Shown here piece by piece: positions 1 to 8,237 of a stretch of 64,000 bases of DNA. The position numbers and the translations under genes were made by a program. The notes under the pieces were generated by a model. That model searched no databases. It was not told where the DNA came from and was given only the letters and a program-made list of their open reading frames with translations. The stretch covers positions 248,001 through 312,000 of the forward strand of contig NZ_QRBF01000004.1 in assembly GCF_003363265.1 (NCBI RefSeq). The letters run 5' to 3'. The first letter of the stretch is position 1. Every line of letters begins with the position of its first letter. The stretch is from Dyella psychrodurans. Its GTDB lineage: Bacteria > Pseudomonadota > Gammaproteobacteria > Xanthomonadales > Rhodanobacteraceae.

Positions 1-234
1 CATGCGGAACGATAAGCCCTCGGCACCCGCAACGTGCGCGCGCCCGGCCAGTCCCGTGGTCACCTGGCCAGGAAACAGCGCAATGGTGGAGGCGATATTC
101 GCCGCGCGCGGATCAAGGCCGGCGAACAACAGCGCGGGAAAGGTGAGAAAGGATCCCCCTCCCGCCAATGCGTTCTGCACGCCGGCTGCGAACGACGCAA
201 GGATCAATACCAGCCAAGACCATGTCGGGTGCAT
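1..234 (-). CDS. TauE/SafE-family permease, N-terminal part (cut by window edge)
   Basis: Reading the minus strand from the ATG at 234 gives 78 open codons running off the left edge. The predicted N-terminus starts MHPTWSWLVLILASFAAG, a hydrophobic helix. It is followed by the glycine-rich NALAGGGSFLTFPALL segment and by ANIASTIALFPGQ, both typical of the first repeat of TauE/SafE (DUF81) membrane permeases. These proteins export or import small anions such as sulfite or sulfoacetate across the inner membrane; the substrate here cannot be told. An AGAAGAG stretch lies just upstream of the ATG as a possible ribosome site. Only about a quarter to a third of the usual 250-300 residues is visible. 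Confidence 0.75.
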   Translation of the reverse strand, partial: MHPTWSWLVLILASFAAGVQNALAGGGSFLTFPALLFAGLDPRAANIASTIALFPGQVTTGLAGRAHVAGAEGLSFRM

Positions 235-445
235 ACGAACTCTTCTGTTGAAGGAACATCACTACCGAAAGACCCTTTACATCGACCGATCGGCTGGCCG
301 ATGGCGGGTCTTGCAATCGGAGCGGATCGTCGGCAAACCAGGCGACGGTTGGCAGCGTTACCATCGGATCAGAACACATCCCCGATCGAAAGTGCGATGC
401 CAATCAGACAGGGTAAATCCATCGAGCGTAGAGCGAGGCTCGAAC

Positions 446-493
446 TGGCAACGGGGTCAGGTTGAACTAGCAACGGGGTAGCTAGCAACGGGG
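446..493. repeat. Three copies of an 11-base TRGCAACGGGG repeat
   Basis: The 235-588 gap holds no convincing gene. It contains TGGCAACGGGG at 446, TAGCAACGGGG at 468 and TAGCAACGGGG at 483, spaced 22 and 15 bases apart. Copies 1 and 3 are each followed by a short CAGGTT element. The direct repeats lie about 100 bases upstream of the LRR gene and could be a binding-site array or decayed sequence; the function is unknown. Confidence 0.45.
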
Positions 494-588
494 CAGGTTC
501 ACTTCCGTTCTCAGTTGCGAACCTCACCACGTTTCGAAACGTGCCTGGGCATCCCTGATTTTTCCGATAGTTCACGTACGGTGAGACA

Positions 589-1542
589 ATGGACGAAAAC
601 CGTAAGGCAACAGAGAAAGTCGAGCGCAATCGCTCCTTCGGTCATGGCCATGATTCGTTTGAGCCCCTGGGTGCTGAATGCACGCGCGTCGCGGTCAGGT
701 TGCCGATGGCGCCTGCGGACCTGGAAAGGCTGGCCGGCCTGATCGAGGGGAGGCCCGACGTTACGCTTCATTTCCACACTGCGCCGTGGAAGGACCTCGA
801 GTTCCTGAAGCATTTCCCCTCCGTGCGACGCCTGAGCGTGGACTTGTGGAGTCTCGAGGACATCAGCGGATTTTCGTATTTGCCTGGTGATCTTGAGGTC
901 CTTCATTTCGGCCGCACCAAAAAGCGGTTCTCATTGAAGTTCCTGCAAGACATGCCCGAACTTGAGAGGCTTTCCCTGGAGGGTCACACCAAGGACATCG
1001 TCAACGTTGGCGGCCTCGCGCGACTAACTTCGCTGGGGTTGCGATCCATCACGCTCCCGGATCTCTCCCTGTTGGCCCCGCTACGCGAGCTGAGCAGCTT
1101 CGGTCTCATGCTCGGAGGCACACAGAATCTTGCTCATCTCGCAGAGCTGCCCAAACTGAAGGCGCTCGACTTGCTGCGGATCAACAAGCTCGATGATCTA
1201 TCCATTCTGGCCAAGCTCACGTCGCTGCAGAAGCTTGGCCTTGATTCGATGCGCAACGTCGCGTCCTTGCCGAGTCTGGATGCCTTGATGCACCTCGAAG
1301 AAGTCACCCTGGAAACGATGAAGGGGCTCGCCGAGCTATCCGCGATCGCCGCAGCCCCCAACTTGCGCCAACTCACTATCGCCGGGATGCCGCAACTCGA
1401 CGTCGCCGCTTTCCGCTGCCTGGTGGGTCATCCGAGCCTAAAAAAGCTTCGACTGTGGAGCAGCCTTGATGGCGCGGTGGGCCTCAAGAAATCGGTACGC
1501 GAGTCCGTCAGGCAGTTATTGCCGGACGTTACCGAGGCCTGA
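589..1542 (+). CDS. Leucine-rich repeat protein
   Basis: A 317-residue protein without signal peptide or membrane segment, so probably cytoplasmic. From about residue 85 on it shows successive repeats of about 22-24 residues with the pattern LxxLxxLxLxx, for example LERLSLEG, LTSLGLRSI, LKALDLLRI, LQKLGLDSM and LRQLTIAGM. This resembles bacterial LRR proteins that form curved protein-binding surfaces. GGTGAG stands 5 bases before the ATG at 589, supporting this start. The N-terminal 80 residues are not repeat-like. It stands alone between a minus-strand permease and a lipoprotein gene. LRR folds bind partners, but no partner or enzymatic motif is visible. Confidence 0.75.
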   Translation: MDENRKATEKVERNRSFGHGHDSFEPLGAECTRVAVRLPMAPADLERLAGLIEGRPDVTLHFHTAPWKDLEFLKHFPSVRRLSVDLWSLEDISGFSYLPGDLEVLHFGRTKKRFSLKFLQDMPELERLSLEGHTKDIVNVGGLARLTSLGLRSITLPDLSLLAPLRELSSFGLMLGGTQNLAHLAELPKLKALDLLRINKLDDLSILAKLTSLQKLGLDSMRNVASLPSLDALMHLEEVTLETMKGLAELSAIAAAPNLRQLTIAGMPQLDVAAFRCLVGHPSLKKLRLWSSLDGAVGLKKSVRESVRQLLPDVTEA

Positions 1543-1560
1543 CAAGCTAAGCGAAGTTGC

Positions 1561-1584
1561 GTCCGCTTCCGGCCCAAAGCGAAC
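1561..1584 (+). repeat. 24-base imperfect palindrome, copy 1 (degenerate)
   Basis: Left arm GTCCGCTTC, centre CGGCCC, right arm AAAGCGAAC. It is the most diverged of eight copies found between 1.56 and 9.01 kb, all on the plus strand. The consensus arms are GTCCGCTTT and AAAGCGGAC around CGACCC. It lies between the LRR gene and the next lipoprotein gene. Confidence 0.6.
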
Positions 1585-1740
1585 ATGGCATCACCCATCG
1601 CAGGATTGCGAAATTTCGTCATCTCGCACAAGATTTGCCTGCGCAAACAAGCGCGAATCGTGGCTTTGGATGGTGCGCGCCAGGCTTCGCGACGGATGCG
1701 AGAGATATACGTCAGGAAACGACTCACACAGGGGAAAAAT

Positions 1741-2289
1741 ATGTCATTACGCAGGCTGTGGCTCTTGCCGCTGGTCATGTTGCTCGCCAGTTGCACGACA
1801 GATCCGATCATGAAAGACACTGCGGCGCTGCCGCCGGGGACCGGCATCATGGTCGCCAACGTGCTGGTCACGTCGGTAGGCGGCGTACCGTATCCGCCCC
1901 TCAGCATCAAAGTCGACAAACTCCATGGCCTGTCTACGTCGACGACTCTCAATCTTCCACGGCAGAACAACCTCATCGTGATTGAGCTTCCAGCGGGGGA
2001 GTACAGCTGGACGACTTTAGAGTTGGGATCTCATGGTGGGGGAGCGACGATGTCGTATCAGATGCCCTTCACCATCGAGCCCGGAAAAATCAACTATGTC
2101 GGCGACCTGTTGCTTACTCTGAATAGTTTCCATAAGCCGGGTGGCACGCCGACTTGCCGATTCCGTATTGCCGATCAGTCCAACTACTGGTTCCCGGTCG
2201 TAGCGAAATACTACCCCGAGTTGTCGCATGCCTATCCCACCGTGGTCCACCTGACGGAAGACCAGCGGCCTATGAACCAGATGCGTTAG
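1741..2289 (+). CDS. Lipoprotein, function unknown
   Basis: A 182-residue protein beginning MSLRRLWLLPLVMLLASC. The LLASC lipobox gives a lipid-modified Cys at residue 18, so it should be a membrane-anchored periplasmic lipoprotein. AGGGGAAAA immediately before the ATG at 1741 fixes this start, although the frame is open further upstream. The mature part is rich in beta-prone stretches (VIELPAGEYSWTTLELGS, FTIEPGKINYVGDLLL), a pattern seen in DUF2846-like lipoproteins where a PAGxY turn precedes extended strands; that family link is tentative. It stands alone on the plus strand between palindrome copies 1 and 2. Confidence 0.65.
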   Translation: MSLRRLWLLPLVMLLASCTTDPIMKDTAALPPGTGIMVANVLVTSVGGVPYPPLSIKVDKLHGLSTSTTLNLPRQNNLIVIELPAGEYSWTTLELGSHGGGATMSYQMPFTIEPGKINYVGDLLLTLNSFHKPGGTPTCRFRIADQSNYWFPVVAKYYPELSHAYPTVVHLTEDQRPMNQMR

Positions 2290-2403
2290 CGATGGCTACA
2301 CCTCATGGGTTTCCGCCGTAAATAAGCGGGGCGGCGGCAGTGACCGCCCGCTTTGGGCTATGCAGCATTTGGCGCATGTCATGGGTTCTTTGAGGGAGGG
2401 ATC

Positions 2404-2526
2404 ATGGCTCGTGTGACAAGGATCGTGTTCCTGGCGATCGATATCGGTCTGGCGCCCGTCTATCCGGCTGAATTCGCGATCATTCGTATTACCCCAAAGA
2501 CTGAAAGCCCGGATTCCGTAGCTTGA
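2404..2526 (+). CDS. Possible 40-residue membrane peptide
   Basis: A short frame starts with an ATG preceded by a good GGGAGG site and encodes 40 residues with one hydrophobic stretch (IVFLAIDIGLAPVY). It lies in the 278-base gap between the lipoprotein and the NTF2-like gene. No family is recognised. It may be a real small protein or a gene remnant; the ribosome site is the only positive evidence. Confidence 0.25.
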   Translation: MARVTRIVFLAIDIGLAPVYPAEFAIIRITPKTESPDSVA

Positions 2527-2579
2527 TTGGCTTTTTTTGAACGCCGCCACGTACGCGCTTCATCACCATGGAGGAGATC

Positions 2580-3005
2580 ATGAATAAATTTTCACGCATC
2601 GCTTCGGTCGGCATGTTGTTGCTTTTGCCCTCGTTGTCGACGATGGCCTGCGGTACATCGAACGATCCTGCGCAGGTCGTTCAAGCGCAAGTCGACGCTT
2701 ACAACGCACACGACATTGATGCCTTCGCTGCGTGCTATGCGGAGAACGTGACCATCACCAACTTAAGCGGCGAGCACAAAGTTATAAAGGGAGTTCAGGC
2801 ACTCAAGAGCGCTTATGCATTTCTTGCGAAGGTGCCCAAGGAGTTCCATGTAGAGATCGTCCAACGTGTTGTCACCGGCCCAACCGTAGTCGACAAAGAA
2901 CGAGTGGTGGGTCTTCCGGCAGGTAAGGGGCGGCCCGATGCCATGGCGGTGTATGAGGTGCGCAATGGGAAAATACTCAACGTCTGGTTCCCACCGGAAG
3001 GCTAG
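2580..3005 (+). CDS. Exported NTF2-like (SnoaL-type) protein
   Basis: A 141-residue protein with an N-terminal export signal (MNKFSRIASVGMLLLLPS) ending near the STMAC sequence, which could be a poor lipobox. The mature part fits the SnoaL/NTF2 cone fold: VVQAQVDAYNAHDIDAFAA, a central KVIKGVQALKSAY segment and a C-terminal strand pair ending KILNVWFPPEG. That family includes isomerases, hydrolases and non-enzymatic binding proteins. The ATG at 2580 is chosen over the one at 2568 because GGAGGAG lies between them and would serve the second. No catalytic residues can be assigned with confidence. Confidence 0.7.
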   Translation: MNKFSRIASVGMLLLLPSLSTMACGTSNDPAQVVQAQVDAYNAHDIDAFAACYAENVTITNLSGEHKVIKGVQALKSAYAFLAKVPKEFHVEIVQRVVTGPTVVDKERVVGLPAGKGRPDAMAVYEVRNGKILNVWFPPEG

Positions 3006-3076
3006 TGAGCTAACAGGGGGCGGCTGACACTTGGTGTTCGGTGCGCCTCGACAATAGCGAGGGCGTGTCTGTTAGC

Positions 3077-3100
3077 GTTCGCTTTCGACCCGAAGCAGAC
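3077..3100 (+). repeat. 24-base imperfect palindrome, copy 2
   Basis: Arms GTTCGCTTT and GAAGCAGAC around CGACCC, same orientation as the other copies. It sits about 170 bases before the ECF sigma factor start. Confidence 0.7.
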
Positions 3101-3267
3101 CATGTAGTTGCCACTAGTGCCGACCCGATTGGTCTGGCATTCCCGGATGGCGCTTGAACCCATGTTGGCCCCTCCGGGCATGCCTTCTGGCTAGCCATCG
3201 CAGGCGGTGTGATTTTTTTTGGTGGACAGCGAATCATGGAGTGAACCGAAGGACTCCCGAGCGACCC

Positions 3268-3792
3268 ATGAGCCACCGGCCGGACCCACGCCATTTCCAG
3301 ACACTCTTGCGCGAACACGAGGGCATTGTGTTCAAGGTGGTCAATCTGTACGCCCATCACGCCGAGGACCGGCGCGATCTGGCTCAAGAAATAGGCCTTC
3401 AGGCATGGCGTTCGTTCGCGCACTTCGATTCGCTCAAAGCTAAGTTTTCCACTTGGCTATACCGCGTGGCACTGAATGTGGCGATTTCGCAGTTGCGCAA
3501 AACGAATGGAGTCCGGGGCGCGCAGTTGGAGCCGCTGGAGCAGCATCATCTGGAAAGTATTGGCGCCGAGCCGGCGCCCGAACCCGATGAGCGAATTGCC
3601 ACCCTCTACGCCTTTATCGGACAGCTCGATCCGCTTAATCGGGCGCTGATCCTGCTTTATCTGGAAGACAAGCCGTATGGGGAGATTGCCGAGATCCTTG
3701 GCATCACCGAAACCAACGTGGCGACCAAGATCAGTCGCATCAAGCAAACGCTGCGCGGGCAGATGACCGGCACGGCCATTGCAGGAGCATGA
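3268..3792 (+). CDS. ECF-type RNA polymerase sigma factor
   Basis: A 174-residue sigma-70 family protein with only regions 2 and 4, as in extracytoplasmic-function sigma factors. Region 2 is near residues 15-70 (HAEDRRDLAQEIGLQAWRSF, then FSTWLYRVALNVAISQLRK). Region 4 is near residues 115-165 (LDPLNRALILLYLEDKPYGE, with helix-turn-helix IAEILGITETNVATKISRIK). The frame is open upstream to 3154; the ATG at 3268 matches the usual family length. The stop is directly followed by the gene for a membrane protein, a common arrangement for a sigma factor and its membrane-bound partner. The regulon is unknown. Confidence 0.88.
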   Translation: MSHRPDPRHFQTLLREHEGIVFKVVNLYAHHAEDRRDLAQEIGLQAWRSFAHFDSLKAKFSTWLYRVALNVAISQLRKTNGVRGAQLEPLEQHHLESIGAEPAPEPDERIATLYAFIGQLDPLNRALILLYLEDKPYGEIAEILGITETNVATKISRIKQTLRGQMTGTAIAGA

Positions 3793-3794
3793 TT

Positions 3795-4457
3795 ATGGAA
3801 CTTGATGAAATGAAACAAGCATGGCTGACGCTCAACCAGCAGTTGGTGCGGCAGCAGGCATTGAATTGGCAGATATTCCGCAGCGACCAAGCGGAACGGC
3901 TACGCCGCAAAGCGCGGCCGTTGGTGTGGGGGCAGTCGATGCAGATCGTCCTTGGTATCGCGCTCGCGCTGTGGGGCATCAGTTTCTGGTCCACACACCT
4001 CCATATCTGGCCGGCGATGGCTTGCGGCATTGCCATGCAAGCCTTTGGCACCCTGGCGATCATTTTCCCGGCACGCGTGCTGTCCCTGGTGCACGCCATC
4101 GACTACGCCGCCCCCGTGCTGGACATTCAGCGGCGTGTCGCGCAGTTGCGCGCATGGCGCGTAAGAGTGGAGGCACCGGTATTCGCAGTGCTGGGCAGTG
4201 TTATTTGGATTCCAGCCATGCTGATGCTGATTCAGTACGGCGCGGACGGTGCCGGTGTCGATCCGTGGAGCCATATGTCCGATTCATGGCTGTGGCTGTT
4301 TCTGTGTGGTGCGGTCTCGCTGGTCGTCGTCGGTCTCGCTTATGCGTTGCTACGCCGATTGGGGTATCGCCGCCGGCTGGAGGATAGCTTCGCGGGTAAT
4401 GCTGTAAAGCGAGTCGAAGCCATGCTGGAAGAGATTGCCCGGTTCGAGCACGAATGA
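3795..4457 (+). CDS. Membrane protein, probable partner of the adjacent sigma factor
   Basis: A 220-residue protein with a soluble N-terminus (MELDEMKQAWLTLNQQLVRQ), four predicted membrane helices (about residues 45-95 as a pair, 125-150 and 160-190) and a charged C-terminal tail. The ATG at 3795 is preferred over 3789 because AGGAG at 3783-3787 lies at the right distance. Its start follows the sigma stop by only 2 bases, so the two are almost certainly co-transcribed. By context it may be a membrane regulator of the sigma factor, but no zinc-finger (ZAS) or RskA-type anti-sigma motif is seen. Confidence 0.65.
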   Translation: MELDEMKQAWLTLNQQLVRQQALNWQIFRSDQAERLRRKARPLVWGQSMQIVLGIALALWGISFWSTHLHIWPAMACGIAMQAFGTLAIIFPARVLSLVHAIDYAAPVLDIQRRVAQLRAWRVRVEAPVFAVLGSVIWIPAMLMLIQYGADGAGVDPWSHMSDSWLWLFLCGAVSLVVVGLAYALLRRLGYRRRLEDSFAGNAVKRVEAMLEEIARFEHE

Positions 4458-4472
4458 ACGGGGCTACATGAT

Positions 4473-4496
4473 GTCCGCTTCCGACCCCAAGCGGAC
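4473..4496 (+). repeat. 24-base imperfect palindrome, copy 3
   Basis: Arms GTCCGCTTC and CAAGCGGAC around CGACCC. It ends 31 bases before the start codon of the GFA-family gene, so it would lie in that gene's 5' leader. Confidence 0.75.
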
Positions 4497-4527
4497 GTCT
4501 TTATCCACATATGCTGTTGAGGCGCCT

Positions 4528-4929
4528 ATGTTCGAAGGCCAGTGTCTCTGTGGTGCGGTCCAGTATCAATCAACGGGTCCCGCGTTATTTTCCGTCATCT
4601 GTCACTGCCGGGATTGCCAGCGTGCCTCCGGTACGGGTGGCGTACCTGTCATGGGTGTTTCCAGGTCATCGTTTAGTTTCCGCGGCCCGGCGAAACACTC
4701 GCGCGTATGTGGTGGAAGCGGTCTTCCCTCCGATCGCTACTTTTGTTCGGAATGCGGATGTCTGCTCTTTGGCATGCCATCAGCCTATCCTGATCTGGTC
4801 AGCATCTACGTCGGAAGCTTGAACGATTCCGCATCATTCTCCCCCACCGATGCGCTGTTTATCGCTCAACGACCGCGTTGGGCCACGCTGTCTTTGCCGC
4901 TTGCAGAGCACGAAGGGCTTCCAACATAA
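4528..4929 (+). CDS. GFA-family (CENP-V/GFA domain) zinc protein
   Basis: A 133-residue protein with the cysteine pattern of the glutathione-dependent formaldehyde-activating (GFA) family: CLCGAVQY near residue 5, CHCRDCQRASG near residue 30 and FCSECGC near residue 73. These cysteines bind zinc. GFA was named for combining formaldehyde and glutathione, but many members have other or unknown substrates. The frame is open upstream across the palindrome; the ATG at 4528 gives the normal family start (MFEGQCLCGAVQY). It is convergent with the glycosyltransferase gene on the other strand. Confidence 0.85.
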   Translation: MFEGQCLCGAVQYQSTGPALFSVICHCRDCQRASGTGGVPVMGVSRSSFSFRGPAKHSRVCGGSGLPSDRYFCSECGCLLFGMPSAYPDLVSIYVGSLNDSASFSPTDALFIAQRPRWATLSLPLAEHEGLPT

Positions 4930-4965
4930 CTCGCGCATAAGAACGATGTTCTGCAGGACAATGTC

Positions 4966-6534
4966 CTAACTGTTGGTTATGTCAGCCTTCCATGCGTCTG
5001 CAGCAACTTGTCCAAAGTTCGGCCCGTGCTTCCAAAGCTCACTGGGTGGCTTACGTGTGGCGCCGCATACAAAGATATCGGGATGATCCCGGCTTTCCTC
5101 GTTGACTACGCCCAAAGCGTTGATCGAATGACCAGCGAGACGGCAATCGAAAAAGAGTTCATCGACGCGCTCCCGCGTATTTCCCAGCACGATAAATGTG
5201 GAGAGCGGCGTCTTCGGATAGCCACGCAGCCATCCGGAGTTGACGGTGGTGATCGGCATGGGCAGGTGGTACTGCGGGCCGAGCAGGGCGATAGCGCCAT
5301 ACTCGCCATAGTTCCCCACGGCAATGCCCATGTTGGCCTGCTGTTCGGCAGGCAAGGCATCACGAATGGCAGCCACCTGCGCGACGAGTTCGTTCCAGCC
5401 GATTTCTTCGCGGAGGTCGCCATTGTTCCGCAGCGCAAAATCTCGCAACGGACCGTTTGATGCGATGGGTACGATGTTGAGCGCCGCATAGATGCCCGTG
5501 GCGAAGACACCGGTAAACATCAGTGTGGCAATCCCAACACGCCATGCGGGGCGCATGGTGCTTAACCATCGCTCCCCCGCGACGGCCCCCATGGCCAGAA
5601 GCATTGGGTAAGTGCCACAGACGTAATAGAAGCGTCCCTGCGCAAACAGAAACAGCAGCAGCGGTACGCCGTACATCCAGGCAAGCATGCGATAGCGGCG
5701 GTCCTTGCAGTAGGCGAACAAACCCGCCAGCCATACAGGCGCTGCGAACAGATTGGCATTCAACAGGAACTGATCGCGCAGAAAGCCGTCCGCGCGTCCT
5801 TGATGTACGTCGCGTGCGTGAATCGCTTGCAGGAAATGGTAGGAAACGAAGTCGTGCCTGACGAGCCAAACGAGATTGGGCGCAAACACGAGTAGCGCGA
5901 TGGCACCGCCAGCCCAGAACCAGCCATTCGTGACATATCGCCGTGCGTCGGTGAGCAGCACCCCCACCAGCACGCCGGTGAGCTCGAATGCCATCGAATA
6001 CTTGGTTTGCAGGCCAAGGCCGGCGAGTATGCCAATCGCTACCCACCAGCGCGGCTCATCGTCACGCATCAAACGAATCACACACCAGGTGATCAGCACC
6101 CACCACAACAGATCAAAGGAGGAGTACTGGAACTCCGTCGCCTCGAACATCGGCAATGGCGACAGCGCTACTGCGATGGCCGTAAACGTCTGCGCCAGTC
6201 GACCGCCCCCCAGATCGCGCGCCATAAGGCCGCTCGCGAGAATCACCAGGACTTGCGCGAGCACCGAAAACAGTCGCAGTCCCACCAGTGACAGACCGAA
6301 CATCTTCAGGCCCAGGTGTTCCAGGGCGGCAGTCAACGGTGGGTAAGGCACAAAGCCCCAATCCAGATGCTGTGCATCGCTCAGGAACTGCCATTCGTCC
6401 CGATGGAACCCGTACTGCCCGTTGGTCAACATGTGCACTGCGCCGAAGAGCAGGGCAATGACGAGCACCGGCATGATGCTCAGCGGCGAGCGAGGATCGG
6501 CCATTGGAGCTTTGAGCAGATCGCGGTTATGCAC
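4966..6534 (-). CDS. GT39/ArnT-like membrane glycosyltransferase
   Basis: A 522-residue polytopic membrane protein, of usual length for bacterial PMT/ArnT-like lipid-linked sugar transferases. The first periplasmic loop carries the catalytic acidic motif (YGFHRDEWQF, near residue 44) followed by FVPYPPLTA, as in GT39/GT83 enzymes. About ten hydrophobic helices follow, then a soluble C-terminal domain of about 150 residues. The start is a GTG at 6534, supported by a GGGGA ribosome site; the internal ATG at 6504 has none. It probably moves a sugar from a polyprenyl carrier to a lipid or protein at the periplasmic face. No linked partner gene shows the acceptor. Confidence 0.8.
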   Translation of the reverse strand: MHNRDLLKAPMADPRSPLSIMPVLVIALLFGAVHMLTNGQYGFHRDEWQFLSDAQHLDWGFVPYPPLTAALEHLGLKMFGLSLVGLRLFSVLAQVLVILASGLMARDLGGGRLAQTFTAIAVALSPLPMFEATEFQYSSFDLLWWVLITWCVIRLMRDDEPRWWVAIGILAGLGLQTKYSMAFELTGVLVGVLLTDARRYVTNGWFWAGGAIALLVFAPNLVWLVRHDFVSYHFLQAIHARDVHQGRADGFLRDQFLLNANLFAAPVWLAGLFAYCKDRRYRMLAWMYGVPLLLFLFAQGRFYYVCGTYPMLLAMGAVAGERWLSTMRPAWRVGIATLMFTGVFATGIYAALNIVPIASNGPLRDFALRNNGDLREEIGWNELVAQVAAIRDALPAEQQANMGIAVGNYGEYGAIALLGPQYHLPMPITTVNSGWLRGYPKTPLSTFIVLGNTRERVDELFFDCRLAGHSINALGVVNEESRDHPDIFVCGATRKPPSELWKHGPNFGQVAADAWKADITNS

Positions 6535-6747
6535 GATGAAGTTCCCCAGGATGGTTGAACCAAAATATTCCCTTATCAGGGGTTATTGAGCCAGGTGAAT
6601 TGGGATGGATTGACGTGGCGCAGGGACGAATGGGAGGCTGATAGGGGCTGGCGGTGGCTTCTCCATGGTTGCCCCGGACGATATGTCAGATTCCTAGACG
6701 AACGCGCATGGCTCCTTGGGTTACACCTGGCGGCCGGATCAGGATAT

Positions 6748-6771
6748 GTCAGTTTTCGACCCTAAGCAGAC
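6748..6771 (+). repeat. 24-base imperfect palindrome, copy 4
   Basis: Arms GTCAGTTTT and TAAGCAGAC around CGACCC, the most decayed pairing of the set. It ends 40 bases before the next small membrane gene. The rest of the 6535-6811 gap holds no clear gene. Confidence 0.6.
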
Positions 6772-6811
6772 GCGGCAAATTACAAAATGGCAGGCATAAG
6801 GGTGGACTGGA

Positions 6812-7039
6812 ATGAAAAACCCAATGGCGTTCTATGGATGCACATTGATCGTATTGATCGCCGCCTTCCTCCTAGTTTTCTTGTATGGCTTGCCGATGCT
6901 CTCTGAGCCTGCCGCAGCATGTCACTACGCCAACACGAGGTCGTTTGGTTGCATCTCGTCGTTTGGGACATTTATGACGTTTCTGTCTCTAGGAGTCGCG
7001 CTAACAATCGGCGGCCTATGGGGTCGATTTGGACGTTAG
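6812..7039 (+). CDS. Small two-helix membrane protein
   Basis: A 75-residue protein with hydrophobic helices at about residues 8-30 (LIVLIAAFLLVFLYGLPM) and 50-70 (FGTFMTFLSLGVALTIGGLW), joined by a loop containing two cysteines (ACHYANTRSFGC). The loop probably faces the periplasm and could form a disulfide. No family is recognised. It sits between palindrome copies 4 and 5. Confidence 0.5.
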   Translation: MKNPMAFYGCTLIVLIAAFLLVFLYGLPMLSEPAAACHYANTRSFGCISSFGTFMTFLSLGVALTIGGLWGRFGR

Positions 7040-7089
7040 ACCGTGTCTCAAATGGGTTAGGTTGGTTCCGTTCCCGGTAGGTCTGAAAG

Positions 7090-7113
7090 GTCTGCTTTCG
7101 ACCCAAAGCGGAC
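7090..7113 (+). repeat. 24-base imperfect palindrome, copy 5 (near-consensus)
   Basis: Arms GTCTGCTTT and AAAGCGGAC around CGACCC. It ends 32 bases before the ATG of the next gene. Confidence 0.78.
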
Positions 7114-7145
7114 CTCTGCCAATTAAGTCTGCCCACAGGGTGGCC

Positions 7146-7631
7146 ATGGACAACCGACTAATAAAATTTCGCTATAAGTTTCGCTTCATACCGCTGGTAT
7201 GGACGCTGATATTCGTCCCATTAGCCCTTTACCTGAGCGCGGCGATGTTCTCTGAGGATGGTTGGTTGTATGGCAGCCTTTTCTTCATTACTGCGGTTGG
7301 AGGAGTGCTGCTAATAGGATGGCTCCTTATGCTCTCAGTTGCGGACATTACGGTGGACGACTACCAGATATCCCGTCGATTATTTGGTGTCACTTGGCAG
7401 CAAACTAGATGGGAGCAAATTACGCAACTGACCATCTGTCCATCAACCAATCCCGAAAATGGCAACCGAGTGCGTTCGTTCGTTTTTCGCTGTAAACCTC
7501 GACACTTTCGAATTCCTTCGCGACGAGTTTTATTTCAAGAACGAGAAGTAGGAATGAATGATTTACTGGAAATGGTGAATGCTTGCGTTAGCAGATATCG
7601 TATCGAGGTGATTGATTTGTGTGTGCGATAG
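7146..7631 (+). CDS. Membrane protein with PH-like C-terminal domain
   Basis: A 161-residue protein with two membrane helices at about residues 15-38 and 42-66, then a soluble stretch. The segment VADITVDDYQISRRLFGVTW followed by WEQITQLTIC resembles small bacterial membrane proteins with a PH-like (bPH) domain, where a strand-rich domain follows a helix pair. The frame runs upstream through the palindrome to 7029; the ATG at 7146 is chosen for position only, since no strong ribosome site is seen. Codon use is more AT-rich than the window's core genes, suggesting acquired DNA. Confidence 0.55.
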   Translation: MDNRLIKFRYKFRFIPLVWTLIFVPLALYLSAAMFSEDGWLYGSLFFITAVGGVLLIGWLLMLSVADITVDDYQISRRLFGVTWQQTRWEQITQLTICPSTNPENGNRVRSFVFRCKPRHFRIPSRRVLFQEREVGMNDLLEMVNACVSRYRIEVIDLCVR

Positions 7632-7654
7632 TGGATTTCTTATAAGGACGGAAG

Positions 7655-7900
7655 ATGGACTATTTCCTGTTACTGGAAACGTGGAAAGCGCACATCCGGC
7701 ACGCTGATTTATTTTTCCTGTTTTGGGGAATGTTTTGCCTTGTGAGCGGGATCGTTGGCATGGCAAAGCGACAAGTCATCATGAGAGGCAAAGTCGGTAA
7801 AGCGCGGATTTACGAAGGGCGCCAAGCCATGTGGCTGGGTTTCATGGGTGTCCTAGTGGGGGCACTAGGTATAGCCATGAGTATTTTGCATCCTCTCTAA
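7655..7900 (+). CDS. Small two-helix membrane protein
   Basis: An 81-residue protein preceded by an AAGGACGGAAG ribosome site. Helices lie at about residues 19-36 (LFFLFWGMFCLVSGIVGM) and 58-78 (MWLGFMGVLVGALGIAMSIL), with a basic loop between them. It follows the PH-like membrane gene by 23 bases and may be co-transcribed with it. The palindrome copy 6 begins right after its stop codon. No family recognised. Confidence 0.55.
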   Translation: MDYFLLLETWKAHIRHADLFFLFWGMFCLVSGIVGMAKRQVIMRGKVGKARIYEGRQAMWLGFMGVLVGALGIAMSILHPL

Positions 7901-7901
7901 G

Positions 7902-7925
7902 GTCCACTTTCGACCCAAAGCGCAC
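7902..7925 (+). repeat. 24-base imperfect palindrome, copy 6
   Basis: Arms GTCCACTTT and AAAGCGCAC around CGACCC. It begins 2 bases after the stop codon of the preceding small membrane gene. Confidence 0.72.
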
Positions 7926-8017
7926 AGTTCTCAGCAATACGAAAAGCCTGCGCAAAAAATTATGTGTTGCTTCATTTGACGGCGAGGCCGTACATCGCAA
8001 TGATAGAAAGAGGGCGG

Positions 8018-8038
8018 GGACCAGGCCCTTAGTGGTCC
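8018..8038. repeat. Short inverted repeat in a gene-free stretch
   Basis: GGACCA and TGGTCC flank a 9-base spacer. It is the only structure seen in the 7926-8237 stretch, which contains no convincing coding frame on either strand and is purine-rich near 8080-8130. Confidence 0.3.
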
Positions 8039-8237
8039 AAGGAGCACTGGATCAATCATGCCTGGGGGCGCATAGCTCACTGCACAGGGAGGGGAGGCAG
8101 CGCAAAAAGCCGAAGCAAGGAAGCAAGAGCCGGCGGTGCCTTGCTAGCAAGCACTACGTAAATCAATGGCCGATATCCAACGCTAAACGTGGCTGGAGCG
8201 GCACGTCCTGCGTATCAATCGTGAAACAGGAGTTTCC

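Noticed and set aside
446-493. CRISPR-like array
   Set aside because: Only three 11-base units with unequal short spacing and no cas genes in the window.
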